Part shown: positions 42,864 to 53,399 of the stretch, in pieces | Position numbering within the stretch: position 1 is the first letter of the stretch | Layout of the letters: each line of letters opens with the position of its first letter | Source of the DNA: Phoma sp. XZ068 | Lineage: Eukaryota > Ascomycota > Dothideomycetes > Pleosporales > Didymellaceae | NCBI GenBank assembly: GCA_004835665.1 | Contig: RBKR01000010.1 | Span: forward strand, 1,426,001 to 1,490,000 | Length of the DNA: 64,000 bases | Reading direction: 5' to 3' | The notes under the pieces: model-generated | What the model saw: the letters and a program-made list of their open reading frames with translations, nothing else | What the model was told of the DNA's origin: nothing | The model's database searches: none | Program-made: the position numbers and the translations under genes

Positions 42864-43300
42864 CCCTCACCCTACGACAACGATAATCAACAACACTCAC
42901 AACTCTCCTATTCCCCCCTTACATTCTCACCTCCTATTCTACTCCTCCATTTTACCCTCTTACGGCACTTCAATGCCTCGGAACAAAAGGGTTCTGCCCT
43001 AATGTACACACAATGCTCAGTCTCCCCAACTGGAAGGGGAGCTGCAGCTCGAAATGGTAGCAATACCCGCGCAGGCAAGAAATGCTTTCTAAGGCAGTGT
43101 ATTTAGCACTATAACTCCATAGCTTAGCACGTCCTATATGCCCTCCGGGAGGCGATGATGGTGGACTTGATCCCTATCTTATGGACGAAAATCAATACCA
43201 TACCATACCATACTGTAATTCCATAGCTTAGCACGTCGTATATGCCCTTCGGGAGGCGAGATGGTGGACTTAATCCTCATCAACCAGACGTAAAATAAAC
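42864..43300 (+). other. LINE 3' UTR with a duplicated 3' end
   Basis: The 3' UTR ends first at GACGAAAATCAATACC, followed by about three (TACCA) units (43196-43212). A second copy of the last about 90 bp then begins (CTGTAATTCCATAGCTTAGC ... GACGTAAAATAAAC) and ends in the AACC array. The second copy is closer to the truncated LINE at 4656-6000 (shared TGTAATTCCATAG, GTCGTATATGCCCTTC, GGACTTAATCC) than to the first copy. Confidence 0.8.
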
Positions 43301-43364
43301 AACCAACCAACCAACCAACCAACCAACCAACCAACCAACCAACCAACCAACCAACCAACCAACC
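43301..43364 (+). repeat. (AACC)n LINE tail, about 16 units
   Basis: An uninterrupted AACC array lies between the LINE 3' UTR and the ACCCAACGC target duplication. The last unit overlaps the target word, so the exact border is ambiguous by a few bases. Confidence 0.9.
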
Positions 43365-43370
43365 CAACGC

Positions 43371-44187
43371 CGACGTCATACTCAATCGATTCAGAACACC
43401 AACACCTCCGCCACCTGTGACGCCTCCAGAGCAAGTAGGACCTCAGGCAGCTTCTCCTAAGCCTAATTGGTTGAAGACTCAGTCACTGTTGAGGAGTGCT
43501 GTGAAGGAAAAGGACCTTGCTGCTGCCAACACGGTTGAACAGAGAATCCACCACCTCTTTGTGCTTAATGAGCTTACTCAGCACGAGATTCAAGGCCTTA
43601 GAGAGGCAATGGCAGCTAAGAAGAGGAAGAATAAGAAGAAGAAAGTACTGCCTCTAATCGCGGATAACCTCAATTCACAGGGTGGTGCTACCTGGTGGAG
43701 TCCCCAATCAAAGGCACGTGCCGATCAACGCCAGGCGGCAATTGAGCAGCAGCAGTTAGAGGAAGAGGCTGCAAAAACCACCAGGCGTGAAATCCAACAC
43801 CAGAATAAGCTGCTTAAGGCAAAAGAGAAGGAGGATAACCGTGTGAGGCGGTTGAGGGAGAAGGAAGAGCGCGATCACAGACTGGCGGAATCACGTGCTG
43901 AAGTCGACGCGCGCAAGACAGCGAGAGCAGCTCAAAAACGCGATCGCGACGCTCAAAAAAGTATCCAATTGCCTAAACAGGCTAAGGGCAAGGCCTCACA
44001 GCAATCGCAGTCAAAAATAACGAAGCGACGTGCTGGTGCTACCGTGCGCAGGCCACGCGTGGTTCACCCCAACCACCCCACCCCGATATGCGAAGAGTGG
44101 TCGCAAAATCACTGCTACAAAAAAACTGAGATAACTAAAATGTGCGCAATGGTCAATAGATTCATCCACCAGCTTTTCTCACGATAA
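43371..44187 (+). pseudogene. C-terminal half of the pogo element 2 transposase
   Basis: After the target duplication the transposase frame resumes as DVILNRFRTPTPPPP. It contains the helical region (SLLRSAVKEKDL, HHLFVLNELTQHEIQGLREA), a Lys-rich stretch, and a long Glu/Lys/Arg/Ala coiled coil. The end (GHTVRRPRVVHPNHP-like codons to 44187) lacks the YNSRGRKI tail of elements 1 and 3, so a late frame change is likely. It corresponds to 4642-3884 in element 1. Confidence 0.8.
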
Positions 44188-44413
44188 TCGCTTTTGTGTG
44201 TGGCTTGATAACCAGGTGGCGGGGTGGCTCACTCGCTGACCCGGCTCATGAGGTGCACGGACACGGTAGGCGCCAAAGGTCAGCCATACTTTTTGGCTGT
44301 CTTTGTGCAAAAGTGATCTGCACGGGCAGACGCCTCAGCCTTGGCAAAACAATACTTTCGATGGATTACTGATAGGGAACAGCGATAGTTACATGGAGGA
44401 TGTTAATTTCCGT

Positions 44414-46498
44414 CTATGTCTTTCTTCTATACCGACAGCAAGATTCTCCACAAAGGCACGCTTTATCAAGCCCCTCCCAGTACTTGTCACCATAATCAAC
44501 AGTTATCTCATCTCCTGCCTTCACCCCTTTACTAACGAGAACTATCCGTTCTGTATCCATCCACGTAAACGCCGAAAACTTTGCGTTTGGTTTGCAGCTG
44601 TGGTTCACGAAGCGTGTGTAGTTACCCACTCTTCCCTGCCAGATCTGGTAGCAAGACAGTAGTGTGCTGCCGTCCATTACATCCACATCTTTGACCCCTC
44701 TCGTTATCAACCCAACAAACTCACCGATTGCGGCTCTGCACTCGAAAGGCGTGTGGGCTATGAGCCCGTTGTTTCGACCATCGGATGTGTGGAATACTTG
44801 GACTGCAGGTTGCTTGCGCTTCATACAGCCAAAAGTCTGGGGGAAGCAATAACACAAGTTAGACGTCGGGTCATCCGACTGCTGCTGCCCGCACGCAGAA
44901 CACATATACTCCCCGTTCTTTCGTGCAACAGCGTTCGTTCCTGGCATCCATCGTGGGTCCTCGCAGCCCCAGACGGTATCATCGATGATGGATTCATCGA
45001 TGTTCTCAAAGTCGAAGAACGGATCAAAGGACAGATAGGTCTGCCGTAGAGAAACTGGGTCCGAACCGTCCTCGAACACGACCCAATCGTGTTGATGGCC
45101 TGTGTATTGAAGCCTTGTGGACTCTCCGACAATGGCGAGCAGCTGACGCCAACTCGGATGCAGCGTGTCTGCTGCAACCTCAAGCCTCCTCCGTAAACTC
45201 TGCAGTCTTCTCACCGCGTTGTTATCGAAGCTCACTCGGTACTTGCAGAAGCGATAGATCCCCATGCCCGCGAAGACTAGGGCGGTCCAGCCTGCTGCAT
45301 CCTTGATTTCCTTGTATCCGCGCCAAATGGCCATTTTGTTGCGCAGTTCCTTCTCTGACCAGCCAAAGTCGTGACATGCTTCCATGAATGCAGCTTTGCG
45401 ATGCTTTATAGCAGACAACTCGGGTGTAGCTGCACTGCGACGTCGGATTTGATCATCGAACACCTCTGTCCACCGCGCTTGCACGATGATTTCAATCGAT
45501 CGGCAAACCCGACTTGCTTGTGTCACTTTACGGCAAAAGATATTTATTTGATTGAAAGAGTCGTTTGAATGCACCGGCCCTGTGTTATTGAAGGCTTCTA
45601 CCTCAATCATCCCTGCTGATATTTGCGGAGTGGCTGTGCTGGAAAATCCGGTAGGCACCATCTGGAATTGTTCGAAAATGACTTTCGGGTCTGGGCTTAA
45701 AGACCCATGGATTTGCTCCCAGATGCCGATGATCAGTTTATCCAGCGATGACGGCTGGAAAACAAACTTGCCGGAGTCTAACTTCCTCCGCTTGGGCAAA
45801 GTGCGAGGATCGGTTTGCATCTGGCGCTGGTACTCGCTTGGATCTTCTTGGAAGAGTTTAGGATTCGCTATGCGCAGACCACCAGTACCCTTTCTGTATA
45901 AGCCGTCCGATATTGTTTCGCAGCATTGTTGCTCTTCCGTGGCACGTTGTGAGGTTAATTGGGAGTCCTGCTCATCGGATGGAGACGTTATATTATCATT
46001 CGACGAGTTTATGGTTTGACCCTCCGATGCAACAGGAGTTACCAATTTGGACAAGTCCAAAGTAGTCTTTGTAACGAGTTAACTCCGCCCTTTGTCATCG
46101 TGGCAAGACTCAGTCCTACATACCGATGCGATCCGTTTGGAGCGTGTGGATGCCCTTGCATCGCCCTCGCCGTCATCGCTGTCCTCTAGGAAAGCCTCAA
46201 CGCGCAAGATGGGATGGGAGAGGCTATCTATCTGAGGCCACTCGAGGTCAACGTCTGACCTTGCAATATGCAGTCGAACAGCGCGCGCAATGCATTCGGA
46301 AAGCTCATCCGAGTTTCCAATAGCATTCATAATTTGAGTAAAGCGTTTGTCGAGTGATGAAACGCGAAGCCGGGTCCTGTTTTGAATGGGACGGTCTGAA
46401 AGAATATCTCGGGAACTGCGGTGGTTTGAGGGGAGTGCAGAAGGCTTTGGCTGCTTGACGCTTGACAACGTTGGTAGGCGCGCGTTCGTAGTACACAT
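44414..46498 (-). CDS. SET-domain protein, putative histone-lysine N-methyltransferase
   Basis: The SET domain catalyses lysine methylation with S-adenosylmethionine. Two exons are joined by a 57-bp intron (46123-46067, GTATGT...TTAAC...AAAG, phase 0). Splicing removes the only stop between them. The C-terminal part has a SET core (FECRAAIGEFVGLI ... GRVGNYTRFVNHSCKPNAKF ... ISKGVKAGDEITVDYG-like codons) including NHSCxPN and the final Tyr region. A post-SET cluster follows (CLCGESCCRY). A preceding Cys-rich part (YMCSACGQQQ ... LCYCFPQTFGC) resembles a pre-SET but is not canonical. The N-terminal about 400 residues are unknown. The start is unresolved. 46498 is an in-frame ATG, and the frame is open to about 46639. 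The exact histone target cannot be told. The gene looks intact. Confidence 0.8.
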
Positions 46499-46639
46499 AT
46501 AGCACTTGAGTAGGGGGTGCATGTGAGTAGTGGGACCGTGAATCTTCCACACAAATCGACCATTTTCCATACAAATTTTGTCTGTGCACGCGGGCAGACA
46601 ACTCATCCATTGATGTACCCCTCGAAAAACACCACACAC

Positions 46640-48417
46640 AGCGAGAACTCAATTTTTGGAATCACCATCACAAAAGCATCAAAACACATCTGCCCGAGGC
46701 CGCAACGGTCTCTACAGGCCATAACGCGTCCCTCCGCGTAGGTTTGGTACCTGTAGAGCCGCCGCTGCGGCCCTGGCAGGGACGGACCGACAAACTCTGC
46801 GAGCAAGCTACATAACACGACACGTCTATCGAACGCAGCAGCAGCCATCTAGCCGCAACACAGCAATGCAAGACGCGACGACGGAGCCCAGACACCTCTT
46901 GAGCACAACAGTCACAACACACATACACAACAGTCACTGATGGGCTTCCTGGTCAGCCCATCACCAACCGACAATGTTTGCAACGTCCCGCATCGACGAG
47001 CCCTCGGGCTGAACAGCATCATCTCTGCGCGAATCACTTCACAGACACCCCAGCATGCTACCATCGGTGCCACAATATACTTACGGATCATCAGACAGCC
47101 TCGCCCACTGTCGCCCCCCACCCTGTGTTGAAGGAGTGGTGCCCCTTTGACACAACCCGACAAGGTCTGAGAGATTCGCGCGAGAGCTCTCATGCTCAGT
47201 AGGCTCGACGACACGCACGAGCGGAGCATCGCTCTCGAGGAGCTGCGTTACGAAAAGATGCTGCTGCGGCTGTGTCCGGCGGCAGGTCACACCACACACC
47301 ATGGCCACATAGGAACCTAGTGGAAGGCAACAAAACACGAAGGAACAAGAACAACGGAACTCATACCAAGCCCTGAGGGCACGAGGGCAGGTACAAATAG
47401 ACGAAGCCAAACATCAGGGGGAGACTGTAGATATAGCGGACGCGACACACGAGGCAACGCGCCTCTACGAGCCTTGAAACATCGTTACAAATACAAGACT
47501 TCGAGTACGGCATATACACGGAACAACAATTTGAGGAACATGAACACAGGCAAACACGTCACTTCTTGAGGCGAAATGTACAAAGTCGTAGATAGGAGCC
47601 AGACCACGCAAAGGCAAGGAGACAGATGGCTGTACCACTGGTATGGTGAAGTGGGGCGATGTCGATATCTTTTCGGCAAAGCGTCGGCTGTCTGCCAACC
47701 CTTTGCATCCGGGCATAGCTGCGCAGAACGCGGCTGAAACCGAGTAGGAATCAAACAAACAAACAAACAACAAACAAACAAACAACCCAACGAGTCCCGC
47801 CATGCCTTCATCTCTCTACTTCAACTTTTAGTCCCTGAAGCGTCCCCGTTCTACGCTTGAAGCTTTCCTGAACTGGTGGACTTGTGGCCTTCATGGATCA
47901 TTGCCGCTCATTCTACGGCCGTCATTTGCGTCGTGCCTCCAAGCGCATCGACCGTCGCCATGACAGACGCGCCGCGATCAGCGATAATCGAAGCAAAGCC
48001 CATTGTGCACGGGCTGGATGCATTCGCGGCTCGGCTCAGTCGCTCTCCCCGGAGTTTCCTACATCAGTCCCACCACGGTGCTGGGTCGAGTAGGTAACGA
48101 AAGTGGAGTTGTAGATCAGTCAGAATGCTCTTCTAATTGACATTGTCCTCCAAGATCATGCCCTTGGCTTTGTCTCAGCGCTGCAAGCCTTTCCTGCCTC
48201 CCGTCTGCTGCCTCCCAGCGGCGGCGGAAAGAACCTATTTGGCGATCTTTTCGACTCAATGAAGCCATCAACGTCAGAAGTTTCGGCATAGAAACCGTCA
48301 TACCCATCCTCCTTGCAGTTCTCAAAGATTGGTCCGATTCCGTTATCTGGTGGCTTTGGATAGACGCCAGTCATTGAAGTTCGTAGCGAACGGCAGTTTA
48401 TCCGCTTTACAGAAATG
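46640..48417. other. Mostly non-coding; one simple repeat
   Basis: No motif-bearing frame is recognised. The region 46.65-47.47 kb is GC-rich with many short frames on both strands. A (CAAA)n array sits at 47754-47786. Confidence 0.4.
47754..47786 (+). repeat. (CAAA)n microsatellite followed by CCCAACG
   Basis: About eight CAAA units with one shorter unit in the middle. The array ends directly in AACCCAACGAG. That word also occurs at the junction of the LINE tail and its target at 43361-43370. The 300 bp before it show no similarity to the LINE 3' UTR. Confidence 0.75.
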
Positions 48418-48419
48418 CC

Positions 48420-48690
48420 CAAATTGCCATCGAGTACACATACCGGATGCAGGGACGAGTCGCTAATGATGTCTGTGTTCTGGGGTGCACGGAGGCACGC
48501 AAGCAAGGTTCGACGAGGGGTTCCGGGGGATCGCCGAGGCGACGAGGATGGATAGGTGGGACAATCCGAAAGTGGATGTTCTGCGGCTCATCCGCAGCTG
48601 GCTATGCGACGAGTCGAATGGGCGGTGGGTGAGGTAGTCGGCAATGCTGATAACTCGGATGCATCCTTCCCTCCGTTTCACAGAACACTA
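48420..48690 (+). pseudogene. NB-ARC (NLR-type) ATPase fragment, frameshifted
   Basis: Pieces in three frames join to a stretch typical of fungal NB-ARC/TPR proteins: IAIEYTYRMQGRVANDV, then HGGTQARFDEGFRGIAEATR and WDNPKVDVLRLIRSWL with CDESNGRW, then VVGNADNSDASF, which matches the Walker B-type VVDNADD with the first Asp changed to Gly. The P-loop should lie just upstream and was not found. Sensor and repeat domains are absent. Fungal NLRs act in non-self recognition (family knowledge). This copy is a scrap. Confidence 0.65.
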
Positions 48691-49318
48691 ACTGTCGGAG
48701 CTACTGATCCAGTGCTAGGCCCGCCACGGCGCATCTTTCTCTGCAAACCCCCAATCCATGCCACCCTGACAGACTCTGAGCTGGTAAATAACACGTTTTG
48801 ATAGATGCATTTAATATGGCCAAGAAATGGCTCTCAACCGATACTGGCCGTCGCAGGCCCAATCCTGCACCCCCCCTCCCTGGCCTCCACTCCTATTTAA
48901 AGAAGAAAGAAGAACAACCTAGAAATGAGAACATCATTGTGTTTATCATGTGCGTTTCCATATGTGCCGACTAAGTTATGCAAGTTCCCGATTCATTCGC
49001 TTAAAGTTAAGAGACATGGTGCTGTTGGGAGCTCAACAACCGAATTCCTTATCGCTTGATTCGTCCTCCATCTCACCGCCCAGATATGCTGGTCGTCTTC
49101 CCCACATTCCTCTTCCCATTAATTGTCCCCTCGTGTCAACTTTCGCTCCCAGTTGATGTATGGAGGGTTTGCATTGTCCATAAAGTGCCTTGGTCCAACC
49201 CCAAAGGCCCTCTGAAAGCATCATATTGAGTTGTCAGTCGCTTCCTCGCCCACGAACTCCATTTTGTTCATCCCTGTTCTTCACTGCCGAAGAGACAACA
49301 CCTCCTCCGTCCTACCCG
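48691..49318. other. Upstream region of the desaturase gene
   Basis: No frame with a motif is seen. The last 150 bp before the start are pyrimidine-rich (CTTCCTCGCCC, CCCTGTTCTTCACTGCC), as is common in fungal core promoters. A CAAT-like word and a TATTTAAA word lie near 48893 but are too distant to assign. Confidence 0.35.
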
Positions 49319-50800
49319 ATGCAGGGCATGTCGGCCGTTGGCCCTCAATTCACCTCTTCTCAGCCTTCCGCAATGGTGAGCACTGCTCAGCCAAACCGGA
49401 ACCCAATATACGACCTCAAAAATCCTCTCATTGCAGACAAGCCCCTTGCACGGAATAACTGGTACAAGCACGTCAATTGGCTCAATGTAAACCCCTAATG
49501 TTCGAATTTGCATCTAGCATGTACTGACGATGGCGAGACCTTTCTCATCATCGGAATTCCGTTGATGGGCCTCATCGCTGCCATTTGGACTCCTCTACGA
49601 CGCCCAACCGCCATCTGGGCCTTTATATACTACTCCTGGACTGGTCTTGGGATTACTGCCGGCTATCATCGCCTGTGGGCCCATAAGTCCTATTCGGCCA
49701 GGCTCCCACTCAAAATTTTCCTTGCTGCCGTGGGTGGTGGTGCTGTTGAGGGATCTATCCGCTGGTGGAGCCGTGACCACCGAGCCCATCACAGATACAC
49801 TGACACCCAGAAGGACCCCTACAGCGTTCGCAAGGGACTCTTGTACAGCCACATTGGTTGGATGGTCATGAAGCAGAATCCCAAGATGATCGGCAGAACC
49901 GACATCAGCGACCTCAACGAAGACCCTGTTGTGGTCTGGCAACATAGGCATTACTTGAAGGTTGTCTTCTTCATGGGCTTGATATTCCCAACTCTTGTCG
50001 CCGGCATCGGATGGGGCGACTGGTGGGGTGGTTACGTCTACGCTGGTATTCTCCGTATCTTCTTCCTCCAGCAAGCTACTTTCTGCGTGAACTCCCTTGC
50101 CCATTGGCTTGGCGAGCAACCTTTCGATGACCGTAACAGTCCGAAGGACCATGTTATTACTGCTCTTGTCACTTTCGGAGAGGGATACCACAACTTCCAC
50201 CACGAGTTCCCATCAGACTATCGAAATGGTATTGAGTGGCACCAATACGACCCCACGAAGTGGTGCATCTGGCTCTGGAGCAAGTTGGGATTGGCCTACA
50301 ACCTAAAACAATTCCGCTCCAACGAGATTGAGAAAGGTCGTGTTCAGCAGATGCAGAAGAAGCTCGACCAGCACAGCGCCAAGTTGGACTGGGGTATTCC
50401 TCTTGGCCAGCTCCCTGTAATCGAGTGGGACGACTATGTCGAGCGGGTCAACAGCGGTCGCGGTCTCATTGCGGTTGCTGGTATTGTCCATGACGTGACT
50501 GATTTCATTAACGAGCACCCTGGAGGCAAGTCCCTCGTCAAGAGCGGGCTCGGCAAGGATGCCACGGCAACTTTCAATGGCGGCGTGTACAACCACTCCA
50601 ATGCCGCTTACAACCTGCTCTCAACAATGAGGGTTGGTATCATCCGTGGTGGCTGTGAGGTTGAGATATGGAAGCGAGCCCAGCGAGAAAACAACGATGT
50701 TCATTATGCTAAGGACGATGCCGGCAACGTCATTAATCAGGCTGGGAATCATGTCACAACGGTCGAGCAACCAATAGTCAGCAGCGCATGCGCGGCATGA
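49319..50800 (+). CDS. ole1: Stearoyl-CoA delta-9 desaturase with cytochrome b5 domain
   Basis: This ER-membrane enzyme introduces the delta-9 double bond into stearoyl- and palmitoyl-CoA. The ATG at 49319 opens a 56-codon exon. A 51-bp intron (49487-49537, GTAAAC...CTGAC...GAG) joins it in phase 0 to 49538-50800, giving 476 residues, a usual length for fungal Ole1. The three iron-binding His boxes are HRLWAH (100-105), HRAHH (137-141) and HNFHH (273-277). Hydrophobic segments lie at about 57-75, 80-100 and 197-235. The C-terminal cytochrome b5 domain has the haem-ligand motif HPGG (382-385). No lesion is seen. A second ATG at 49328 is a possible alternative start. Confidence 0.95.
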
Positions 50801-51861
50801 CTAAATGAACTCTTTAAACCTTCCATTTCACTTCCACCGAGTTTGTTAGGAGCTTACTCTGGTGTTCTGGAATGGTATCACTATTCGGTGGCAATAATTT
50901 ATCTTTAGGCGTTCATTGCGAGGGTTATGATAACCCCAGTCTAGTTGAAGTGGTTTTGGGATGAGGGAGTGGCAGCGTTGGCTTCATTAGCTCTACCATG
51001 ATCAAGAATAGACATGATGTGTTAATAAGAAAATGATAAAAGACGGGTTTGCATCCAAGTAGTTCCATGTTGGTCTAGATGGCACATCGCCACCGCTAGC
51101 AGGCAGAGTGGACGACCCGCACCGGCCACAGGGTTGCCATGAACATCCAGACTGGATGGCATTGCAAAGGGATATACGGTTCATTGCGGATGACAGAGGA
51201 CGGCATGCTGCCTTAGATAGCGTAGTGCCTTGCCAAGCATAGCTACCATCAGATCTCTGCTCTACCTTACCCAGCGGTCATGAACATGAACGATCCAATC
51301 TCCTCATTACCTTCAGACATCAAACTGAAGCACCTCTCTACGACCCTAATGATTGTAGTGCTCATGCAAGCAGCCATTCGTTGTATGACCGTACGACAGC
51401 GTATCCCCAAGATATGCAGACCCTTTCCACCTTTGTACGTGCTTGCAATGACGGCGCTCGCCCAGTAACACTCACTCCACTTGCCGAAGCGTAGACTCGG
51501 ATCTTGGTATTCTGTATCATGCCAGTCAGTCTCAGTCCCCTGCCCATGCCCGCTGTGTGAGAGCCACCCACCCTATTCTTAGACGCCTCCTAACTCATTA
51601 TACTCGCTTCAACCAGCTGAAGCGATAATCGGCTACTGCTTGGTATGTATCTGTTGCGATGTGCTCGAGAGCTCGAGGACGTGGTGGGGGGGGGGGGGGG
51701 TCAGCGGAGCTGTAGGGCGACGCGATGGTTCATCTCTATGGCATGGGAGCTTTCACGTTAGGTATGGTCGCCCCTTGCACAGCATCTCGAAGTTGCACGA
51801 TTGTTGTATCGAAAGCTGATTGCGGGTTCAATACAGGTGGGCCTTTGAACTTCAAACCTCG
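50801..51861. other. Intergenic, with a G14 run
   Basis: The desaturase 3' UTR is expected at the left edge. No other gene is recognised. A homopolymer of 14 G lies at 51687-51700. Confidence 0.4.
51687..51700 (+). repeat. Homopolymer G14
   Basis: Fourteen consecutive G residues, preceded by CGTGGT and followed by TCAGC. Its true length may differ, because such runs are prone to slippage and sequencing error. Confidence 0.85.
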
Positions 51862-53379
51862 ATGTCTCAACCACCTGACCTCGAACAGCTCTCAAAAGAG
51901 AGAATTAGCCTAGCTATTAAAGCAAACAAATCGCCTCAGAAACTAAGCGTGTGACGCGCAGCTGCTGTCTACAACGTGTCTCGAAGGACAGTTGTCCGCC
52001 GACGCGTCGGGAAGACGTCACAACGCGATACTCATCCCAAATCATCGAAGAGACTGGAGATGAGGCCCTTGTACAATATATCATGAAGCTAGATGCACAA
52101 GGATTTGCGCCAACACTGCGTTCTGTGGAAGATATGGCCAATCAACTACGTGCTGCGCGTGGTGAGAGGCCTGTTCGCCCAAGATGGGCTTCAAACTTTG
52201 TCAAACACGAAGGCGAGCTCAAGTCTCAATTGACTCAACAGCGTGATCGCCAGTGAGCCTTGTGCAGCGAGCCAGGGGTTATTGGGTTTGACCTTGTACG
52301 GAATGTTAAGGCAAAGTACGGCATACTAGACGAAAATATCTACAAGTTTGACGAGACTGGCTTCACAATGGGCGTTGGAAACAAAGCAAGAGTAGTTACT
52401 GCTTCAGAGAGACGCACTAAGCCCATTGGCGTCCAGCAGGAAACCGTGAGTGGGTGACTCTCATCGCCACGATGGGCTGGACAATCGCGCCTTACCTCAT
52501 CTTCAAAGCAAAGAACCACAACGCGTCCTAGTACCCTGATTTGAAGCCCCAATGGCGCATTGGGGTTAGCGAGAATGGCTGGATTACAGACAAGATTGGT
52601 CTAGCCTAGTTGTCGCACTTTATTGAGCAGATAAAGGGGCGGAGAGTAGGTAGCCACATGCTGCTCATTATTGACAGCTATGAGAGCCACAAGTTGTTTG
52701 CCTTCCAGGATCTCTGCGAGGAGAACAATATTTTACCCTCTGTATGCCTCCGCACTCGTCGCACATACTCCAGCCGCTTGATGTGGGGTGTTTTGCCCCC
52801 TTAAAGCGGGCGTATAGCAAAGAGATCAGAGTCTTAGCAACAGACCACATTGGCCAAATTGACAAAAAAGCCTTCATAGCATCCTCTTCAAAGGGTTTTT
52901 TTAGCTAGCGTTCTCAAAAGCAAACATCTAATCAAGCATTAGAGCAACTGGCCTAGTGCCCAATGACCCATTGGTGGTGCTGTCGAAGCTTGAAGTCATG
53001 CCTCGCACACCAACACCGCCTCTACCAGGGACCACCCCAATGGAGCCCCAAAACACCAAGCAACGCTGCTGAAGTAGATGCTCAATCAATGCTGCTTCGC
53101 GATCGTATTCAAAAGCATCAAGGTTCCTCACCTTCTCCTATGGTTAAGATGGTTGACCAGCTCAGAAAAGGCACTAAGATAATACTGCTGTCAGAAGAAC
53201 AAGCTGAGGTGAGGTCGGATCTGAATCGAGCAGGGACCACCCTGCTTGGCCCGGGCCAGCGTGGTAGGTATGGTTGCAATGAACGTCGAAAACTTAATCG
53301 TACCGAAAGCGGTTCATTCAAGGACAACAGCATAGCAGGCCATTGCCGGGTTGGCTGTGTTGACAGTGATAGCGTCTGA
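51862..53379 (+). pseudogene. Degenerate pogo-type transposase
   Basis: It starts at ATG 51862 (MSQPPDLEQLSKERISLAI) with a psq-type HTH interrupted by TGA (about 51951). The DDE domain survives in pieces: ILDENIYKFDETGFTMGV, then a frame change; LLIIDSYESHKLFAFQDLCEENN with the second catalytic Asp; and, further on, MEPQNTKQRC-like and KHQGSSPSPMVKMVDQLRK words of the C-terminus. A knuckle remnant (AGHCRVGCVDSDS) ends it. At least five stops and several frame changes occur, many of the TAG/TAA type. No TIR could be matched. Confidence 0.8.
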
Positions 53380-53399
53380 GAATTTGGTCATGCTATTGC

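Larger units (their letters stand above)
37206..43361 (+). mobile_element. LINE with RNase H, near full length, inserted in the pogo transposase
   Basis: Target duplications ACCCAACGC flank the element (37197-37205 and 43362-43370). It has a 5' leader, a gag-like ORF1 with zinc knuckles, an ORF2 with endonuclease, reverse transcriptase and RNase H, a 3' UTR and an AACC repeat tail instead of poly(A). RNase H and the two-ORF plan resemble the I/Tad group of LINEs (established family knowledge). Both ORFs have frame breaks, so this copy is dead. The second LINE copy at 4656-6000 belongs to the same family. Confidence 0.92.
35991..44266 (+). mobile_element. Pogo-type DNA transposon, element 2, carrying the 6.2-kb LINE
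   Basis: The TIRs start CCGTGTCCGTGC (35991-36002 and inverted at 44255-44266) and TA flanks both ends (35989-35990, 44267-44268). Excluding the LINE and one target duplication, the element is about 2.1 kb, as element 1. Its transposase is split into 36082-37205 and 43371-44187. Elements 1 and 2 differ strongly in protein sequence, so they are separate lineages of one family and not recent duplicates. Confidence 0.9.

Noticed and set aside
43301..43364. CRISPR-like or telomere-like repeat
   Set aside because: The four-base AACC unit has no spacers, does not match TTAGGG, and sits at the LINE 3' end.
46603..47410. Several overlapping open frames on both strands
   Set aside because: GC-rich composition lengthens chance frames. 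No motif, start context or splice pattern supports a gene.
48156..48506. Minus-strand open frame of 116 codons
   Set aside because: It overlaps the NB-ARC remnant on the other strand in part and has no motif of its own.
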